Positions 8,523 to 17,965 are shown, numbered from the stretch's first letter. The stretch is DNA of 64,000 nucleotides from Agromyces fucosus (GCF_004134865.1 NZ_SDPO01000002.1:186001-250000); one strand, 5' to 3'. Numbers and translations are program-made. Notes: generated from the sequence alone by a model not told the origin.

Positions 8523-9098
8523 ATGTCAGAGGTACTGCTCTTCCACCACGCGCTCGGCCCCACCGCGGGCCTGCATGCCTTCGCCGACGAACTGCGCGCC
8601 GCCGGTCACTCGGTGCACACGCCCGACCTCTTCGAGGGGCGTACGTTCGCGACGATCGAGGATGGGGTCGGCTACGCCCGCGAAGTCGGCTGGGACGAGA
8701 TCATGGCGCGCGGCGAGCGCGCTGCTGCGAGCCTGCCGAACGAGCTCGTCTACGGCGGGTTCTCGCTCGGCGTCGTGCCCGCGCAGAAGCTCGCCCAGAC
8801 CCGCGCCGGCGCACGAGGGGCACTGTTCTTCTACTCGTGCCTGCCCGTCGACGAGTTCGGCTCCTGGCCGGCCGGCGTGCCGGTGCAGATCCACGGCGCC
8901 GACGCCGACCCGATCTTCATGGACGAGGGCGACGTCGAGGCCGCGCGCGAACTGGTCGAGGTCGCCGACGACGCCGAGCTGTTCCTCTACCCGGGCGACC
9001 AGCACTACTTCGCCGACTCCAGCCTGCCGAGCTACGACGCGGCTGCGGCCGAGCTGCTCACGGAGCGCGTGCTCGCGTTCCTCGCGCGGGTCGGCTGA
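8523..9098 (+). CDS. Dienelactone hydrolase family protein
   Basis: A 191-residue alpha/beta hydrolase of the dienelactone hydrolase family. It starts with the EVLLFHHALG strand and turn. The nucleophile elbow is GGFSLGV near residue 80, with Ser where classical dienelactone hydrolase has Cys. The acid is probably in GADADPIF near 122 and the histidine in GDQHYF at about 160. The family is usually about 190-240 residues, so the gene is complete. Many such small paralogues in actinobacteria have unknown substrates. It is monocistronic between a terminator and a convergent ROK regulator. Confidence 0.85.
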   Translation: MSEVLLFHHALGPTAGLHAFADELRAAGHSVHTPDLFEGRTFATIEDGVGYAREVGWDEIMARGERAAASLPNELVYGGFSLGVVPAQKLAQTRAGARGALFFYSCLPVDEFGSWPAGVPVQIHGADADPIFMDEGDVEAARELVEVADDAELFLYPGDQHYFADSSLPSYDAAAAELLTERVLAFLARVG

Positions 9099-9123
9099 GC
9101 GCGCGGATCGGCTGACCGGGAGG

Positions 9124-10296
9124 TCAGGCGAGCGCGTCGACCACGTCGGGTTCGTCGAGCTGCGCGACCTCGGCGGTGAACAACGGCGACAGCACCTCGT
9201 AGGCGGCCCCTTTCGCCACTTCGGCCTCAGCACCCACGACGACGTCGAGGTGCGGAGCCGCGGTGTTGCCGTGCACGAACTCGGCTTCGAAGGCGGCCGC
9301 CACTCCGCGGGCGAGACGCGGGATGTCGAGCTCGGGCGCAAAGGCCACGACGACCCCTTCGGGGCCGAACATCTTGCTCGCGTTCGCCATCGCGATGCCG
9401 AGCTCTCGAGCAGCGTCATCGAGCACCGGCTCGACCGACGCCGGGTCCGCGTCGAGCCCGGCGACCCCTCGACGAGCGAGCTCCCGTTCGATGCCCCACC
9501 CGCTCCCCCAGGTCTCGAGGCATCCGTGCGCCCCGCAGTGACACGCGCGGTCGGCGCCGCCCACCGCGCGCCAGTGCGCGAAGCCTCCGGCCGAGGCATC
9601 GAACCCGCGGTGGATGCGGCCCTGCACGACGAGAGATGCACCGAGGCTCTGCCCGACGCTGAAGACGATGAGGTCCCGCCCCTCGAGGCGCCCGTCGTAG
9701 AGCAGCCCGGCCGACGCGAACGCGTTGACGTGGCTGTCGAGCACGACAGGGGCGTCGAGTGCACGGGCCAGCTCCGCGCGGAGTGCCACGTTCTCCCAGC
9801 CGAGCGTGCCGCTGTGCCGCACTCGGCCGCGGGCCTGATCGACCACACCCGACACGGCGATGCCGATGCCGACCACCTCGCCGCTCTGCTGTCGATGCGT
9901 GACCGTCTCGACCGAGCGCACGACGGCGTCCACGGCATCGGCCAGAGCCGTGGAGGCGAGTGGCTCCCGGTGGTCGGCGACGATCTCGCCGGCGAGATCG
10001 ATCAACGCGACGTACGCCTCGTGCGCGGTCAGTCGCACACCGATCGCGAAGACCGCGTCGCGCCCGAGTTCGAGCAGTCGCGCCGGTCGCCCCCCGGTAC
10101 CGCGCACGACGTCGGTCTCGACGAGCACGCCCGAGTGCAGGAGCCTGCCCGTGATGCCGGTGACGGTCGCCGGGCTGAGCCCGGTCTGCACGGCGATGAA
10201 GGCACGCGCGACGGGGCCGCGGGCACGCACGACGTCGAGCACGAGCGCCTCGTTGATCTCGCGGATCAGCGCCTTGCTTCCCGCGCGCAGCTTCAT
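9124..10296 (-). CDS. ROK-family transcriptional regulator of the sulfatase/sugar-ABC operon
   Basis: About 390 residues. The N-terminal winged helix is at residues 12-70 (KALIREINEALVLDVVRARG, then LSPATVTGITGRLLHSGVL), followed by a ROK domain with an intact zinc motif CHCGAHGCLE. The kinase phosphate loop is lost (IGVRLTAHEAY replaces DxGGT), so it is a regulator only. I chose ATG 10296, which gives the usual start MKLRAGSKALIREIN with AGGA upstream; in-frame ATGs at 10338, 10374 and 10413 exist without good ribosome-binding sites. It diverges from the dehydrogenase/sulfatase/ABC operon and probably controls it. The 146-base gap is AT-rich around the leaderless promoter. Confidence 0.88.
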   Translation of the reverse strand: MKLRAGSKALIREINEALVLDVVRARGPVARAFIAVQTGLSPATVTGITGRLLHSGVLVETDVVRGTGGRPARLLELGRDAVFAIGVRLTAHEAYVALIDLAGEIVADHREPLASTALADAVDAVVRSVETVTHRQQSGEVVGIGIAVSGVVDQARGRVRHSGTLGWENVALRAELARALDAPVVLDSHVNAFASAGLLYDGRLEGRDLIVFSVGQSLGASLVVQGRIHRGFDASAGGFAHWRAVGGADRACHCGAHGCLETWGSGWGIERELARRGVAGLDADPASVEPVLDDAARELGIAMANASKMFGPEGVVVAFAPELDIPRLARGVAAAFEAEFVHGNTAAPHLDVVVGAEAEVAKGAAYEVLSPLFTAEVAQLDEPDVVDALA

Positions 10297-10406
10297 CGCC
10301 GTCGTCCTGTCGTGAGCCGGGTCATCGTCGAACCCCATTCTGTCGAGTCGGCCGCCGAGATCGGGGGAACCCATCGCAGCGTATCGCCATACTATTACTT
10401 CGGTCA

Positions 10407-10442
10407 TTGACAAAACACAATTTTCCGATCTACGCTGCTCGC
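10407..10442 (+). promoter_or_regulatory. Leaderless promoter of the sulfatase operon
   Basis: A consensus -35 TTGACA (10407-10412), an 18-base spacer and TACGCT (10431-10436). The predicted start of transcription coincides with the ATG at 10443, and no ribosome-binding site is present. The AT-rich block ACAAAACACAATTTT overlaps the spacer and is a likely operator site for the divergent ROK regulator. Confidence 0.6.
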
Positions 10443-11483
10443 ATGACCGACGACAACGGAGTCAGTGCGACAGCGCACCCCGAACCATCCGAGCAGGTAC
10501 GCATCCTGCTCAGCGTGCCCGCCCGTGAGCTGGCCGCGATGTTCCCCGCCGACACCCGGTCGGCGCTCGATGAGCTCGGTGAGGTCGTCGTCGCCGAGCC
10601 CGGTGAGTTGGCCGACACGACCGCCTTCCGCGCGACGCTCTCGGGTGTGCACGTCGCGGTCACCGCATGGGGGTTCCCGACGCTCGACGCCACGCGGCTG
10701 GCCGACGCGCCCGAGCTGCGGTTCGTCATGCACGCGGCATCCTCGCTCCGCTCAGTCACGAGCGACGACTTCTGGGCCGCCGGCATCCCGATCTCCCAGG
10801 CGGGCGCGGCGATGGCGCCGGCCGTGGCCGAGCTCTCGCTCGCCTTCACGATGTCGCTGCTGCGACGCACCCAGCGCACCGACCACGCCCTGCGCAGCGG
10901 CGGCGACTGGTGGGAGGCGCGCGAGGTGCCGCGTGCGCGTGAGATCCGCGGCAGTCGCATCGGCGTGATCGGCGCCAGCCGCACCGGGCGCCAGTACATC
11001 GACCTCGTCACGGCGCTCGGCGCCGACGTCACGGTCTACGACCCCTACCTGCCGGCGGGCGACCCGCTCCACGCGATACAGGGCGGACTCCACGACCTGC
11101 TCCGCGAGTGCGAGGTGCTGGCCCTGCACGCCCCCGCCACGCCCGAGACGCGCGGCATGCTCGGCGCCGCCGAACTCTCACTGCTCCGCGACGGAGCCCT
11201 CGTGGTCAACACCGCCCGCGCCGAGCTGCTCGACGCCGACGCCCTCTACGCCGAGGTCGCCTCGGGCCGCCTCGACGCCGCACTCGACGTCTTCGAGGTC
11301 GAGCCGCTCGACGACCGGTGGCGCGCGCTGCCGAACGTGCTCGTCACTCCCCACCTCGGCGGAGCCACAGTGGAATCCCGCCGGCGCGCCGGCCTGATCG
11401 TGGTCGACGAGATCCGCCGCTTCCTCGCCGGCCGCCCCCTGCAGTACGCCCTCACCCGCATCGACGTCGAACGGATGGGATGA
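10443..11483 (+). CDS. D-2-hydroxyacid dehydrogenase family (NAD-binding) protein
   Basis: A 346-residue member of the D-isomer-specific 2-hydroxyacid dehydrogenase family, interconverting a 2-hydroxyacid and a 2-oxoacid with NAD(P). The Rossmann motif is GVIGASRTGRQ at about residues 174-184, with the cofactor-selecting acid near 200 (VYDPYLP). Catalytic residues are Arg259 (NTARAEL), Glu285/287 (DVFEVEP) and His304 (TPHLGG). The third Gly of the dinucleotide loop, usually G-x-G-x-x-G, is shifted or altered. It is the first gene of a six-gene operon with sulfatase, sugar ABC importer and Gfo/Idh/MocA oxidoreductase. An acidic sugar derivative may be the substrate. The ATG at 10443 appears to be the first base of the transcript. 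Confidence 0.85.
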   Translation: MTDDNGVSATAHPEPSEQVRILLSVPARELAAMFPADTRSALDELGEVVVAEPGELADTTAFRATLSGVHVAVTAWGFPTLDATRLADAPELRFVMHAASSLRSVTSDDFWAAGIPISQAGAAMAPAVAELSLAFTMSLLRRTQRTDHALRSGGDWWEAREVPRAREIRGSRIGVIGASRTGRQYIDLVTALGADVTVYDPYLPAGDPLHAIQGGLHDLLRECEVLALHAPATPETRGMLGAAELSLLRDGALVVNTARAELLDADALYAEVASGRLDAALDVFEVEPLDDRWRALPNVLVTPHLGGATVESRRRAGLIVVDEIRRFLAGRPLQYALTRIDVERMG

Positions 11484-11484
11484 C

Positions 11485-12846
11485 ATGCCCCACAACGTCC
11501 TCATCATCCACTGCCACGACCTCGGCCGGTTCCTCGGCACCTACGGTGTCGAGACGGTGTCGACACCGCACCTCGACGCGCTCGCCGCCGAGTCGACGGT
11601 GTTCGAGCACGCCTTCTCGACCGCGCCGCACTGCAGCCCGGCACGCGCCTCCCTCTTCACCGGGAGCTACCCGCAGCAGAACGGCGTGCTCGGACTCACC
11701 CACGAGCCGTTCGGTTGGGACCTGCACGACCCCTCGACGCACATCGCGCACCGGTTGCACACCGCCGGATACCGGACCGAGCTCGTCGGCGTGCACCACG
11801 AGTCCAAGGTGCTGCCTGACGACGAGATCGCCGTGCGACTCGGATTCGACCGTGTACGCACCGGTGGCGAACGCGACGTCGTCGCCGAACGCACGCTCGA
11901 GGCGCTCGACGCGGCGAGCGCCGACGGCGCGCCCTTCTACCTGCAGGTCGGGTTCAACGAGCCGCACCGGTCGCCGTCCGACCGCGACCCGGTCGGCGTC
12001 ATGGGCTTCCTCGGCACGAGCGTCGACCCCGATCGGAGCCTCGGTGTCACGGTGCCGGCGCACCTCCACGACGACGCGGGCGCTCGCACGGAGATGGCCG
12101 AGCTGCAGGGTGCGGTGCGCGCGATGGACGAGGGCGTCGGCCGGGTGCTCGCCAGGCTGCAGACCCTCGGCCTCGACGACCGCACGATCGTCGTGTTCAC
12201 CACCGACCACGGCCTCGCACTCCCCCGCGCGAAGTGCACCCTCTACGACGCGGGAACCGGCGTGGCCCTGCTCATCCGCGCCCCGGGGCGCGGCGACTGG
12301 GCGGGCCGTCGCATCGACGAGCTCGTGAGCCACGTCGACGTGCTGCCGACCCTCTTCGAACTGCTCAGCCTGCCGACGCCCGATACCGTGACCGGCGACA
12401 GCCTCGTCCCCGTGATCGAGCGCGGTGCCGACGGGCGCGAGCACGCCTTCGCGCAGTTGAGCTACCACACCTACTACGACCCGAAACGTTCGGTGCGCTC
12501 GACGAGCCACAAGCTCATCGTGAACTTCTCGAACGCCCCGCGGGCGATGGATCCCACCCAGTCGTGGATCCATCGCAGCCTGCCGGCCGATCTCGCCGGG
12601 CCGACGATCGGCACGAGCCCCACGGTCGAGTTGTACGACCTCCGCTCCGACCCGCACGAGACCTCCAACATCGCCGGCGAAGTCGCGCACCGCGCGGCGT
12701 ACTCCGCCCTCGCCGGCGCCCTGTTGGGCTGGATGCGCGAGACCGGCGACCCGTTGCTCACGCCGCAGCCCCAGCTGCGACGCCACCGACTCGCGCTGGC
12801 TGCCCTCGAATCGGCCGCGCGCGACGCGGAACCCGCTCTGCCCTGA
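11485..12846 (+). CDS. Cytoplasmic arylsulfatase-type sulfatase
   Basis: A 453-residue alkaline-phosphatase-superfamily sulfatase that hydrolyses a sulfate ester or sulfamate. Cys50 in HCSPARASLFTG (C-x-P-x-R) is the residue converted to formylglycine by FGE. Metal ligands are in the N-terminal HCHDLGRFLGTYG and in TTDHGLALPRAKCTLYDAG near residue 240. The N-terminal pattern with FGWDL resembles sulfatases often annotated as heparan N-sulfatase-like, but the substrate class cannot be fixed by eye. There is no signal peptide, so it acts on an imported, already small, sulfated molecule. It begins 1 base after the dehydrogenase stop and is followed by the sugar-binding protein of an ABC importer. 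Confidence 0.9.
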   Translation: MPHNVLIIHCHDLGRFLGTYGVETVSTPHLDALAAESTVFEHAFSTAPHCSPARASLFTGSYPQQNGVLGLTHEPFGWDLHDPSTHIAHRLHTAGYRTELVGVHHESKVLPDDEIAVRLGFDRVRTGGERDVVAERTLEALDAASADGAPFYLQVGFNEPHRSPSDRDPVGVMGFLGTSVDPDRSLGVTVPAHLHDDAGARTEMAELQGAVRAMDEGVGRVLARLQTLGLDDRTIVVFTTDHGLALPRAKCTLYDAGTGVALLIRAPGRGDWAGRRIDELVSHVDVLPTLFELLSLPTPDTVTGDSLVPVIERGADGREHAFAQLSYHTYYDPKRSVRSTSHKLIVNFSNAPRAMDPTQSWIHRSLPADLAGPTIGTSPTVELYDLRSDPHETSNIAGEVAHRAAYSALAGALLGWMRETGDPLLTPQPQLRRHRLALAALESAARDAEPALP

Positions 12847-12907
12847 CCCCAACCCCCATCCGGAACCGACGAGGCTTCCGGAACACCCCCGAGAAAGCGA
12901 GAACAGC

Positions 12908-14179
12908 ATGACCAGACGACACCTCCGGCTCGCGGCCGTCGCCGCCGCCGGCGCGCTCGCCCTGACCGCCTGCGCCTCGAACACCCCGACCGCCCCTGCC
13001 GCCGACGGCGAGGTCACCGGCGAGGTGACGATGTGGATGTACCCCGTCATCAAGGACGAGGCCGCCAGCAAGCAGTACTGGGCCGACACCGAGACCGCGT
13101 TCGAGGAGGAGTACCCGGGCGTCGACCTGACGATCGAGCTGCAGACCTTCGACAAGCGCGATGCCCAGATCTCGGCCGCGCTCGCGGCCAACACCGGCCC
13201 CGACCTCGTGCTCATCACGCCCGACCAGGCCGCCACCTACCTCACCGTCGGCGGCCTCCTCCCGGTCGACGAGGCCATCGCCGAGGATCGCGACGCCTTC
13301 TACGAGGGAACCTTGTCGGCGGCGACCTTCGACGACGAGCTGTACGGCGTCCCGCTGTTCCAGAACGTCTTCACGACCGCCTACAACACGGAGATCTTCG
13401 AGGCGGCGGGGCTCGACCTGCCGAAGACGTGGGACGACGTGCTCGACGCGGCGCCCGTGCTGGCGAAGCAGGGCATCGCGGTGATGGACTACGCCGGCAG
13501 CACCGAGCAGACCCTCAACCTCTCGTTCTACCCGTTCCTCTGGCAGGCGGGCGGCCGGGTCTTCACCGAGGACGGCTCCGACATCGCGTTCGACTCGAAG
13601 GAAGGCGTCGAGGCGCTCCAGTTCCTGGTCGACCTCCAGGAGGCCGGCGGGCTGCCGGCGGATGCCGCAACCGCGGGCCCCGCTGTCGAGGGCGCGCCGA
13701 TCGCTTCGGGCAAGGCCGCGATGCGCGCGACCACCTTCCTGCCCGAGGTGAACCAGATGCGTGCCGCACTCGGTGAGGACGCCTTCGCCCTCGGCGAGCC
13801 GCTCGAGGGCGAGATGCAGGCCACGTACGGCAACCCGGGTCTGCTGTCGCTCACCTCCATCAACAAGAAGGAGAACCGGGAGGCCGCGTACGCGGTGCTG
13901 TCGTTCCTCACCTCGGCCGAGCAGCAGTCCGCGCTGAACGCCGCCGCTGTGAACTTCCCCACCCGCACCGATGTCGGCGCGCCCGGCGAGGGCCCGGACT
14001 TCGAGGCGCTCGGCAGCGCCCTCGAGTCCGCGAACCCCGGTGAGCCGTCGCCGGTCGCCCGTCAGGTGATGGGCGTGCTCGCCCCGTACATCCAGGCCGC
14101 CCTCGCGGGTGATCTGTCGCCCAAGGAAGCCCTCGAGAAGGCCGCGGACGAAGCCCGCGCCGAGCTCGACCGCGCCTGA
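12908..14179 (+). CDS. Sugar ABC transporter substrate-binding lipoprotein (family 1)
   Basis: A 423-residue solute-binding protein. A signal sequence with lipobox LTAC gives a lipid-anchored mature N-terminus at Cys21, followed by a Thr/Ala/Pro linker. The family 1 fold is visible in VTMWMYPVIKDEA, FEEEYPGVDLTIEL, GPDLVLITPDQAATYL, LYGVPLFQNVFTTAYNTEIF and the C-terminal AAYAVLSFLTSAEQQSALN. Together with the two downstream permeases it forms a CUT1-type importer for an oligosaccharide or sugar derivative. The neighbouring sulfatase suggests that the ligand is sulfated. A strong hairpin follows, as is common between a highly expressed binding protein and its permeases. Confidence 0.9.
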   Translation: MTRRHLRLAAVAAAGALALTACASNTPTAPAADGEVTGEVTMWMYPVIKDEAASKQYWADTETAFEEEYPGVDLTIELQTFDKRDAQISAALAANTGPDLVLITPDQAATYLTVGGLLPVDEAIAEDRDAFYEGTLSAATFDDELYGVPLFQNVFTTAYNTEIFEAAGLDLPKTWDDVLDAAPVLAKQGIAVMDYAGSTEQTLNLSFYPFLWQAGGRVFTEDGSDIAFDSKEGVEALQFLVDLQEAGGLPADAATAGPAVEGAPIASGKAAMRATTFLPEVNQMRAALGEDAFALGEPLEGEMQATYGNPGLLSLTSINKKENREAAYAVLSFLTSAEQQSALNAAAVNFPTRTDVGAPGEGPDFEALGSALESANPGEPSPVARQVMGVLAPYIQAALAGDLSPKEALEKAADEARAELDRA

Positions 14180-14186
14180 CCCGTCT

Positions 14187-14217
14187 GGGCCGGGGGTCGC
14201 ACGTCGACCCCCGGCCC
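14187..14217 (+). terminator. Intercistronic hairpin after the binding-protein gene
   Basis: A perfect 13-base-pair stem (14187-14199 with 14205-14217) around a CACGT loop, 8 bases after the binding-protein stop. The position suggests partial termination or 3'-end protection that makes the binding protein more abundant than its permeases. Confidence 0.7.
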
Positions 14218-14257
14218 GCCCCGAAGCATCCGCCCAGCTCGTCGATCGGACCCACTC

Positions 14258-15184
14258 ATGACCGCCACCACTGCACGGCGCACAGGCGCACCGCGCCGGC
14301 CGGCAGGCGCACGTCGCGCCAATCGACGGGAAGCCGTCGCCGGCCTGCTCTTCATCCTCCCGACGCTCGTGATCTTCGCGGTGTTCAAGTTCCTTCCCAT
14401 CGGCGGCGCCGGTGCGATGAGCCTCACCGAATACCGGCTGAACGGCGACGTCACCTTCCTCGGTGCCGAGAACTACACCCGGCTCTTCAGCGACCCGCAT
14501 TTCTGGCAGTCGCTCGGCGTGACCCTCGGGTACGTCTGCATCTTCGTGCCGCTCATCATCGCCGTCTCGCTGGTCGGCGCCCTGCTACTGAACAAGCTCG
14601 TGCGCTACAACGGCGTGTTCCGGGCCTTGCTCTTCGTGCCGTACCTCAGCTCGTTCGTGCTGGCGGGCATCATCTGGACGTGGATCTTCGCGATCGACGG
14701 TCCGTTGAACGCCGCGCTCGAAACGGTCGGCCTCGGCCCCGTGCTCTTCCTCTCCGGCGAGCAGTGGCTCGTGCTCGCCTCACTCGCCATGGTCTCGGTC
14801 TGGAAGGGCTTCGGTTATTCGATGCTGATCTTCCTGGCCGGCCTCAAGGCGCAGCCCGCCGAAGTGCACGAGGCGGCCCGCATCGACGGCGCGAACGCGT
14901 GGAAGGGGTTCTGGCACGTGACCTTCCCGCTGCTGAAGCCGGTGCTGTTCTTCGTGCTGGTCATCGAGACGATCATCGGATTCCAGGTCTTCGACACCAT
15001 CTACGTCATGACCGCCGGCGGCCCGGCCCGCGCCAGCTACAGCCTCATCTACTTCCTGTTCGACGAGGGCTTCAAGTACTTCGACTTCGGCTACGCCGCC
15101 GCCATCGGCATCGTGCTGTTCGTGATCGTGCTCGTGCTCTCCCTCGTGCAGCGACGCTTCTTCGAAGGAAAGGAGGAGCTGTGA
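14258..15184 (+). CDS. Sugar ABC transporter permease (MalF type)
   Basis: A 308-residue CUT1 permease with six predicted membrane helices and a basic cytoplasmic N-terminus. The ATPase-contacting EAA loop reads EAARIDGANAWKGFWHVTFP at about residues 205-224, the spacing typical of MalF-like subunits. It follows the binding-protein gene and overlaps the second permease by 4 bases (GTGA). No ATPase gene is present anywhere in this operon, so energising must come from a shared MsiK-type ATPase encoded elsewhere, which is usual for actinobacterial sugar importers. Confidence 0.92.
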   Translation: MTATTARRTGAPRRPAGARRANRREAVAGLLFILPTLVIFAVFKFLPIGGAGAMSLTEYRLNGDVTFLGAENYTRLFSDPHFWQSLGVTLGYVCIFVPLIIAVSLVGALLLNKLVRYNGVFRALLFVPYLSSFVLAGIIWTWIFAIDGPLNAALETVGLGPVLFLSGEQWLVLASLAMVSVWKGFGYSMLIFLAGLKAQPAEVHEAARIDGANAWKGFWHVTFPLLKPVLFFVLVIETIIGFQVFDTIYVMTAGGPARASYSLIYFLFDEGFKYFDFGYAAAIGIVLFVIVLVLSLVQRRFFEGKEEL

Positions 15185-16092
15185 GCACCACCGCCCTTCC
15201 CCAGACCCGCCGTGCTGGCGAACCCACGAGCGGGAACCCCCGACCCGGGCAGGTCCCCGGCCGCAACGGCGCCCGTCGCCGACCGGCGAAGCGGAGGCAG
15301 ACCGGCCTGCTGATCCTGCTGATCGTCGTCTCGCTCTTCACCGTGGCGCCGCTCATCGCGGTCGTCGTGCTGGCACTCTCCCCCGAGAACGCCCCGACGC
15401 TCCCGTACGCGATCCCGACCGAGCTGACCCTCGACAACCTGATCCGCATCCTGAACGTCGGCGAGTTCACGACGTGGCTCACGAATTCGTTCCTCTACTC
15501 GGTGATCTCCGTCGTCGTCATCCTGTTCACGGCGTCGATGGCGGCGTACGCACTGGCTCGCAAGCGATTCCCCGGGCGCAACATCATCCTGTGGTCGATC
15601 GTCGCGACGCTCATGGTGCCGATGCAGGCGACCCTCATCCCGATGTTCATCATGGTCGCCGGCTGGGGCGGCGTGAACACGCTCTGGGGCCTCATCCTGC
15701 CGACGCTCGCGAACGCGCAAGCGGTGTTCCTCATCCGCCAGTTCGTGCGCGACCTGCCCGACGAGCTGTTCGATGCGGCCCGCATCGACGGGGCCGGGGA
15801 GTGGCGGACCTTCGTGTCGATCGTGCTCCCGCTGATCAAGCCCGTGCTCGCGACGCTCGCCATCTTCGTCTTCCTCTGGCACTGGAACGACCTGCTCTGG
15901 CCGCTCGTCGTCGGCCAGTCCGACGAGGCGCGCACGCTCACCGTCGGCCTCGCGACCCTGAACACCGAGACCGTGTCGACGGCGAACATCATGTCGGCGG
16001 CGCTCATCAGCTTCATCCCCTGCCTCGTGATCTTCCTGTTCCTGCAGCGGCACATCGTGGCGAGCATCACCTCGAGCGGCGTCAAGGGATGA
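15181..16092 (+). CDS. Sugar ABC transporter permease (MalG type)
   Basis: A 303-residue permease. GTG at 15181 was chosen because AAGGAAAGGAGGAG lies directly upstream and the GTGA overlap with the previous gene is typical. A long basic, Arg/Pro-rich N-terminus precedes six membrane helices. The EAA loop is FDAARIDGAGEWRTFVSIVLPLIKP at about residues 196-220. The C-terminus VASITSSGVKG is the usual MalG-family end. It forms a heterodimeric channel with the upstream permease and overlaps the following oxidoreductase gene by 4 bases. Confidence 0.92.
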   Translation: MSTTALPQTRRAGEPTSGNPRPGQVPGRNGARRRPAKRRQTGLLILLIVVSLFTVAPLIAVVVLALSPENAPTLPYAIPTELTLDNLIRILNVGEFTTWLTNSFLYSVISVVVILFTASMAAYALARKRFPGRNIILWSIVATLMVPMQATLIPMFIMVAGWGGVNTLWGLILPTLANAQAVFLIRQFVRDLPDELFDAARIDGAGEWRTFVSIVLPLIKPVLATLAIFVFLWHWNDLLWPLVVGQSDEARTLTVGLATLNTETVSTANIMSAALISFIPCLVIFLFLQRHIVASITSSGVKG

Positions 16093-16988
16093 CTCCGACC
16101 GGCGCCCAGCCGCTCCGCTTCGGCCTCATCGGCGTGGACTCCGCGCACTCGGTGCAGTTCACCCGCCTGTTCGGCGACGGGCGCTCCGGCATGGTGCCGG
16201 GAGGCTCCATCGTCGCCGCCTGGCAGGGCCCCACCGTCGCGGACTTCCCGCCGAGTCGCGACCGCAACGACCAGCTCGCCGACGAGGTCGCCGGACTCGG
16301 GGTGCCGTGGCTCGATTCGCCCGAGGCGGTGGCCGAGGCATCCGACGCCCTGCTGGTGGTCGCGAGCGACTCGCGAACGCACCCGGGGTACCTGCGCCGC
16401 CTCAGTCCCCTCGGCAAGCCGATCTACATCGACACGCGGTTCGCGCCAACCCGCCAGGAGGCCATCGAGATGCTCGAGCAGGCTTCAGCAGACGGATGCC
16501 TCGTGCTGGCGGGCTCTCCGAAGCGGTTCACGCCGGAGTTCCGCCGCGCGTTGGCGGCCGCGGGCGACGCCGAGCGCATCGACCTCGACGGCCCGTTGCC
16601 CGAGCAACCGCACCACCCCTTCCTCGCCTGGTACGGCGTGCACCTCGTGGACCTCGCGGTCGCCGCGCTCGGTCCCGACTGCGCGACGGTCGATGCCACC
16701 GGCGATCGCGTCGTTGCGACGTGGGCCGACGGCCGCGTCGCGGTGCTCGGCGGCGACGCCGAATGGCACCCCGTCACCCGCGGGGTGATCGACTCCCCGA
16801 CCGGGTCGCAGGCGTTCGCGATCGAGGCGAGCGAAGGGATGCTCGTCGGCCTGCTCACGAGCATCGCGGCATCCTGTCGAAGCGGCCTCCCCACCGTACC
16901 GCCGGCGGAGATCGTCGCAACCGTCGCGATCGTGGAGGCCGCCGCCCGGAGTCGCGCAGACGGTGTCCCGGTCGATCTTCAGCGCTGA
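16089..16988 (+). CDS. Gfo/Idh/MocA-like oxidoreductase
   Basis: A 299-residue protein that looks like a compact Gfo/Idh/MocA dehydrogenase. The N-terminal Rossmann strand is LRFGLIGVDSAHSVQF at residues 9-24. LLVVASDSRTHPGYL near 89 corresponds to the usual cofactor loop, and the EKP region is replaced by KPIYIDTRFAP. In the substrate domain, FLAWYGVHLVDL near 180 carries a histidine at the position where family members have their catalytic His. The family usually runs 330-390 residues, so this is a short variant. ATG 16089 overlaps the permease stop (ATGA), so it is the last gene of the operon. A sugar or inositol derivative released by the sulfatase is a plausible substrate. Confidence 0.72.
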   Translation: MTPTGAQPLRFGLIGVDSAHSVQFTRLFGDGRSGMVPGGSIVAAWQGPTVADFPPSRDRNDQLADEVAGLGVPWLDSPEAVAEASDALLVVASDSRTHPGYLRRLSPLGKPIYIDTRFAPTRQEAIEMLEQASADGCLVLAGSPKRFTPEFRRALAAAGDAERIDLDGPLPEQPHHPFLAWYGVHLVDLAVAALGPDCATVDATGDRVVATWADGRVAVLGGDAEWHPVTRGVIDSPTGSQAFAIEASEGMLVGLLTSIAASCRSGLPTVPPAEIVATVAIVEAAARSRADGVPVDLQR

Positions 16989-17030
16989 CGCCGACCCACG
17001 CTGACGCACTCCACTGACGATCCGCTGACG
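16983..17030. repeat. Three CGCTGACG repeats in the convergent gap
   Basis: The octamer CGCTGACG occurs at 16983-16990, 16999-17006 and 17023-17030, spanning the end of the oxidoreductase gene and the 43-base gap before the TerC stop. No hairpin with a long stem is apparent. Function unknown. Confidence 0.5.
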
Positions 17031-17031
17031 C

Positions 17032-17928
<897 letters not shown>

Positions 17929-17945
17929 CCGCTCATGTTAGAGGG

Positions 17946-17965
17946 GCGGATGCCGCGGCATCCGC
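17946..17965. repeat. 20-base perfect palindrome upstream of terC
   Basis: GCGGATGCCGCGGCATCCGC is fully self-complementary and sits 18-37 bases ahead of the TerC ATG. It contains two opposed copies of the octamer CGGATGCC that is frequent across the whole window, so it may be an operator, an RNA hairpin, or simply two copies of that genome-wide word back to back. Confidence 0.5.
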
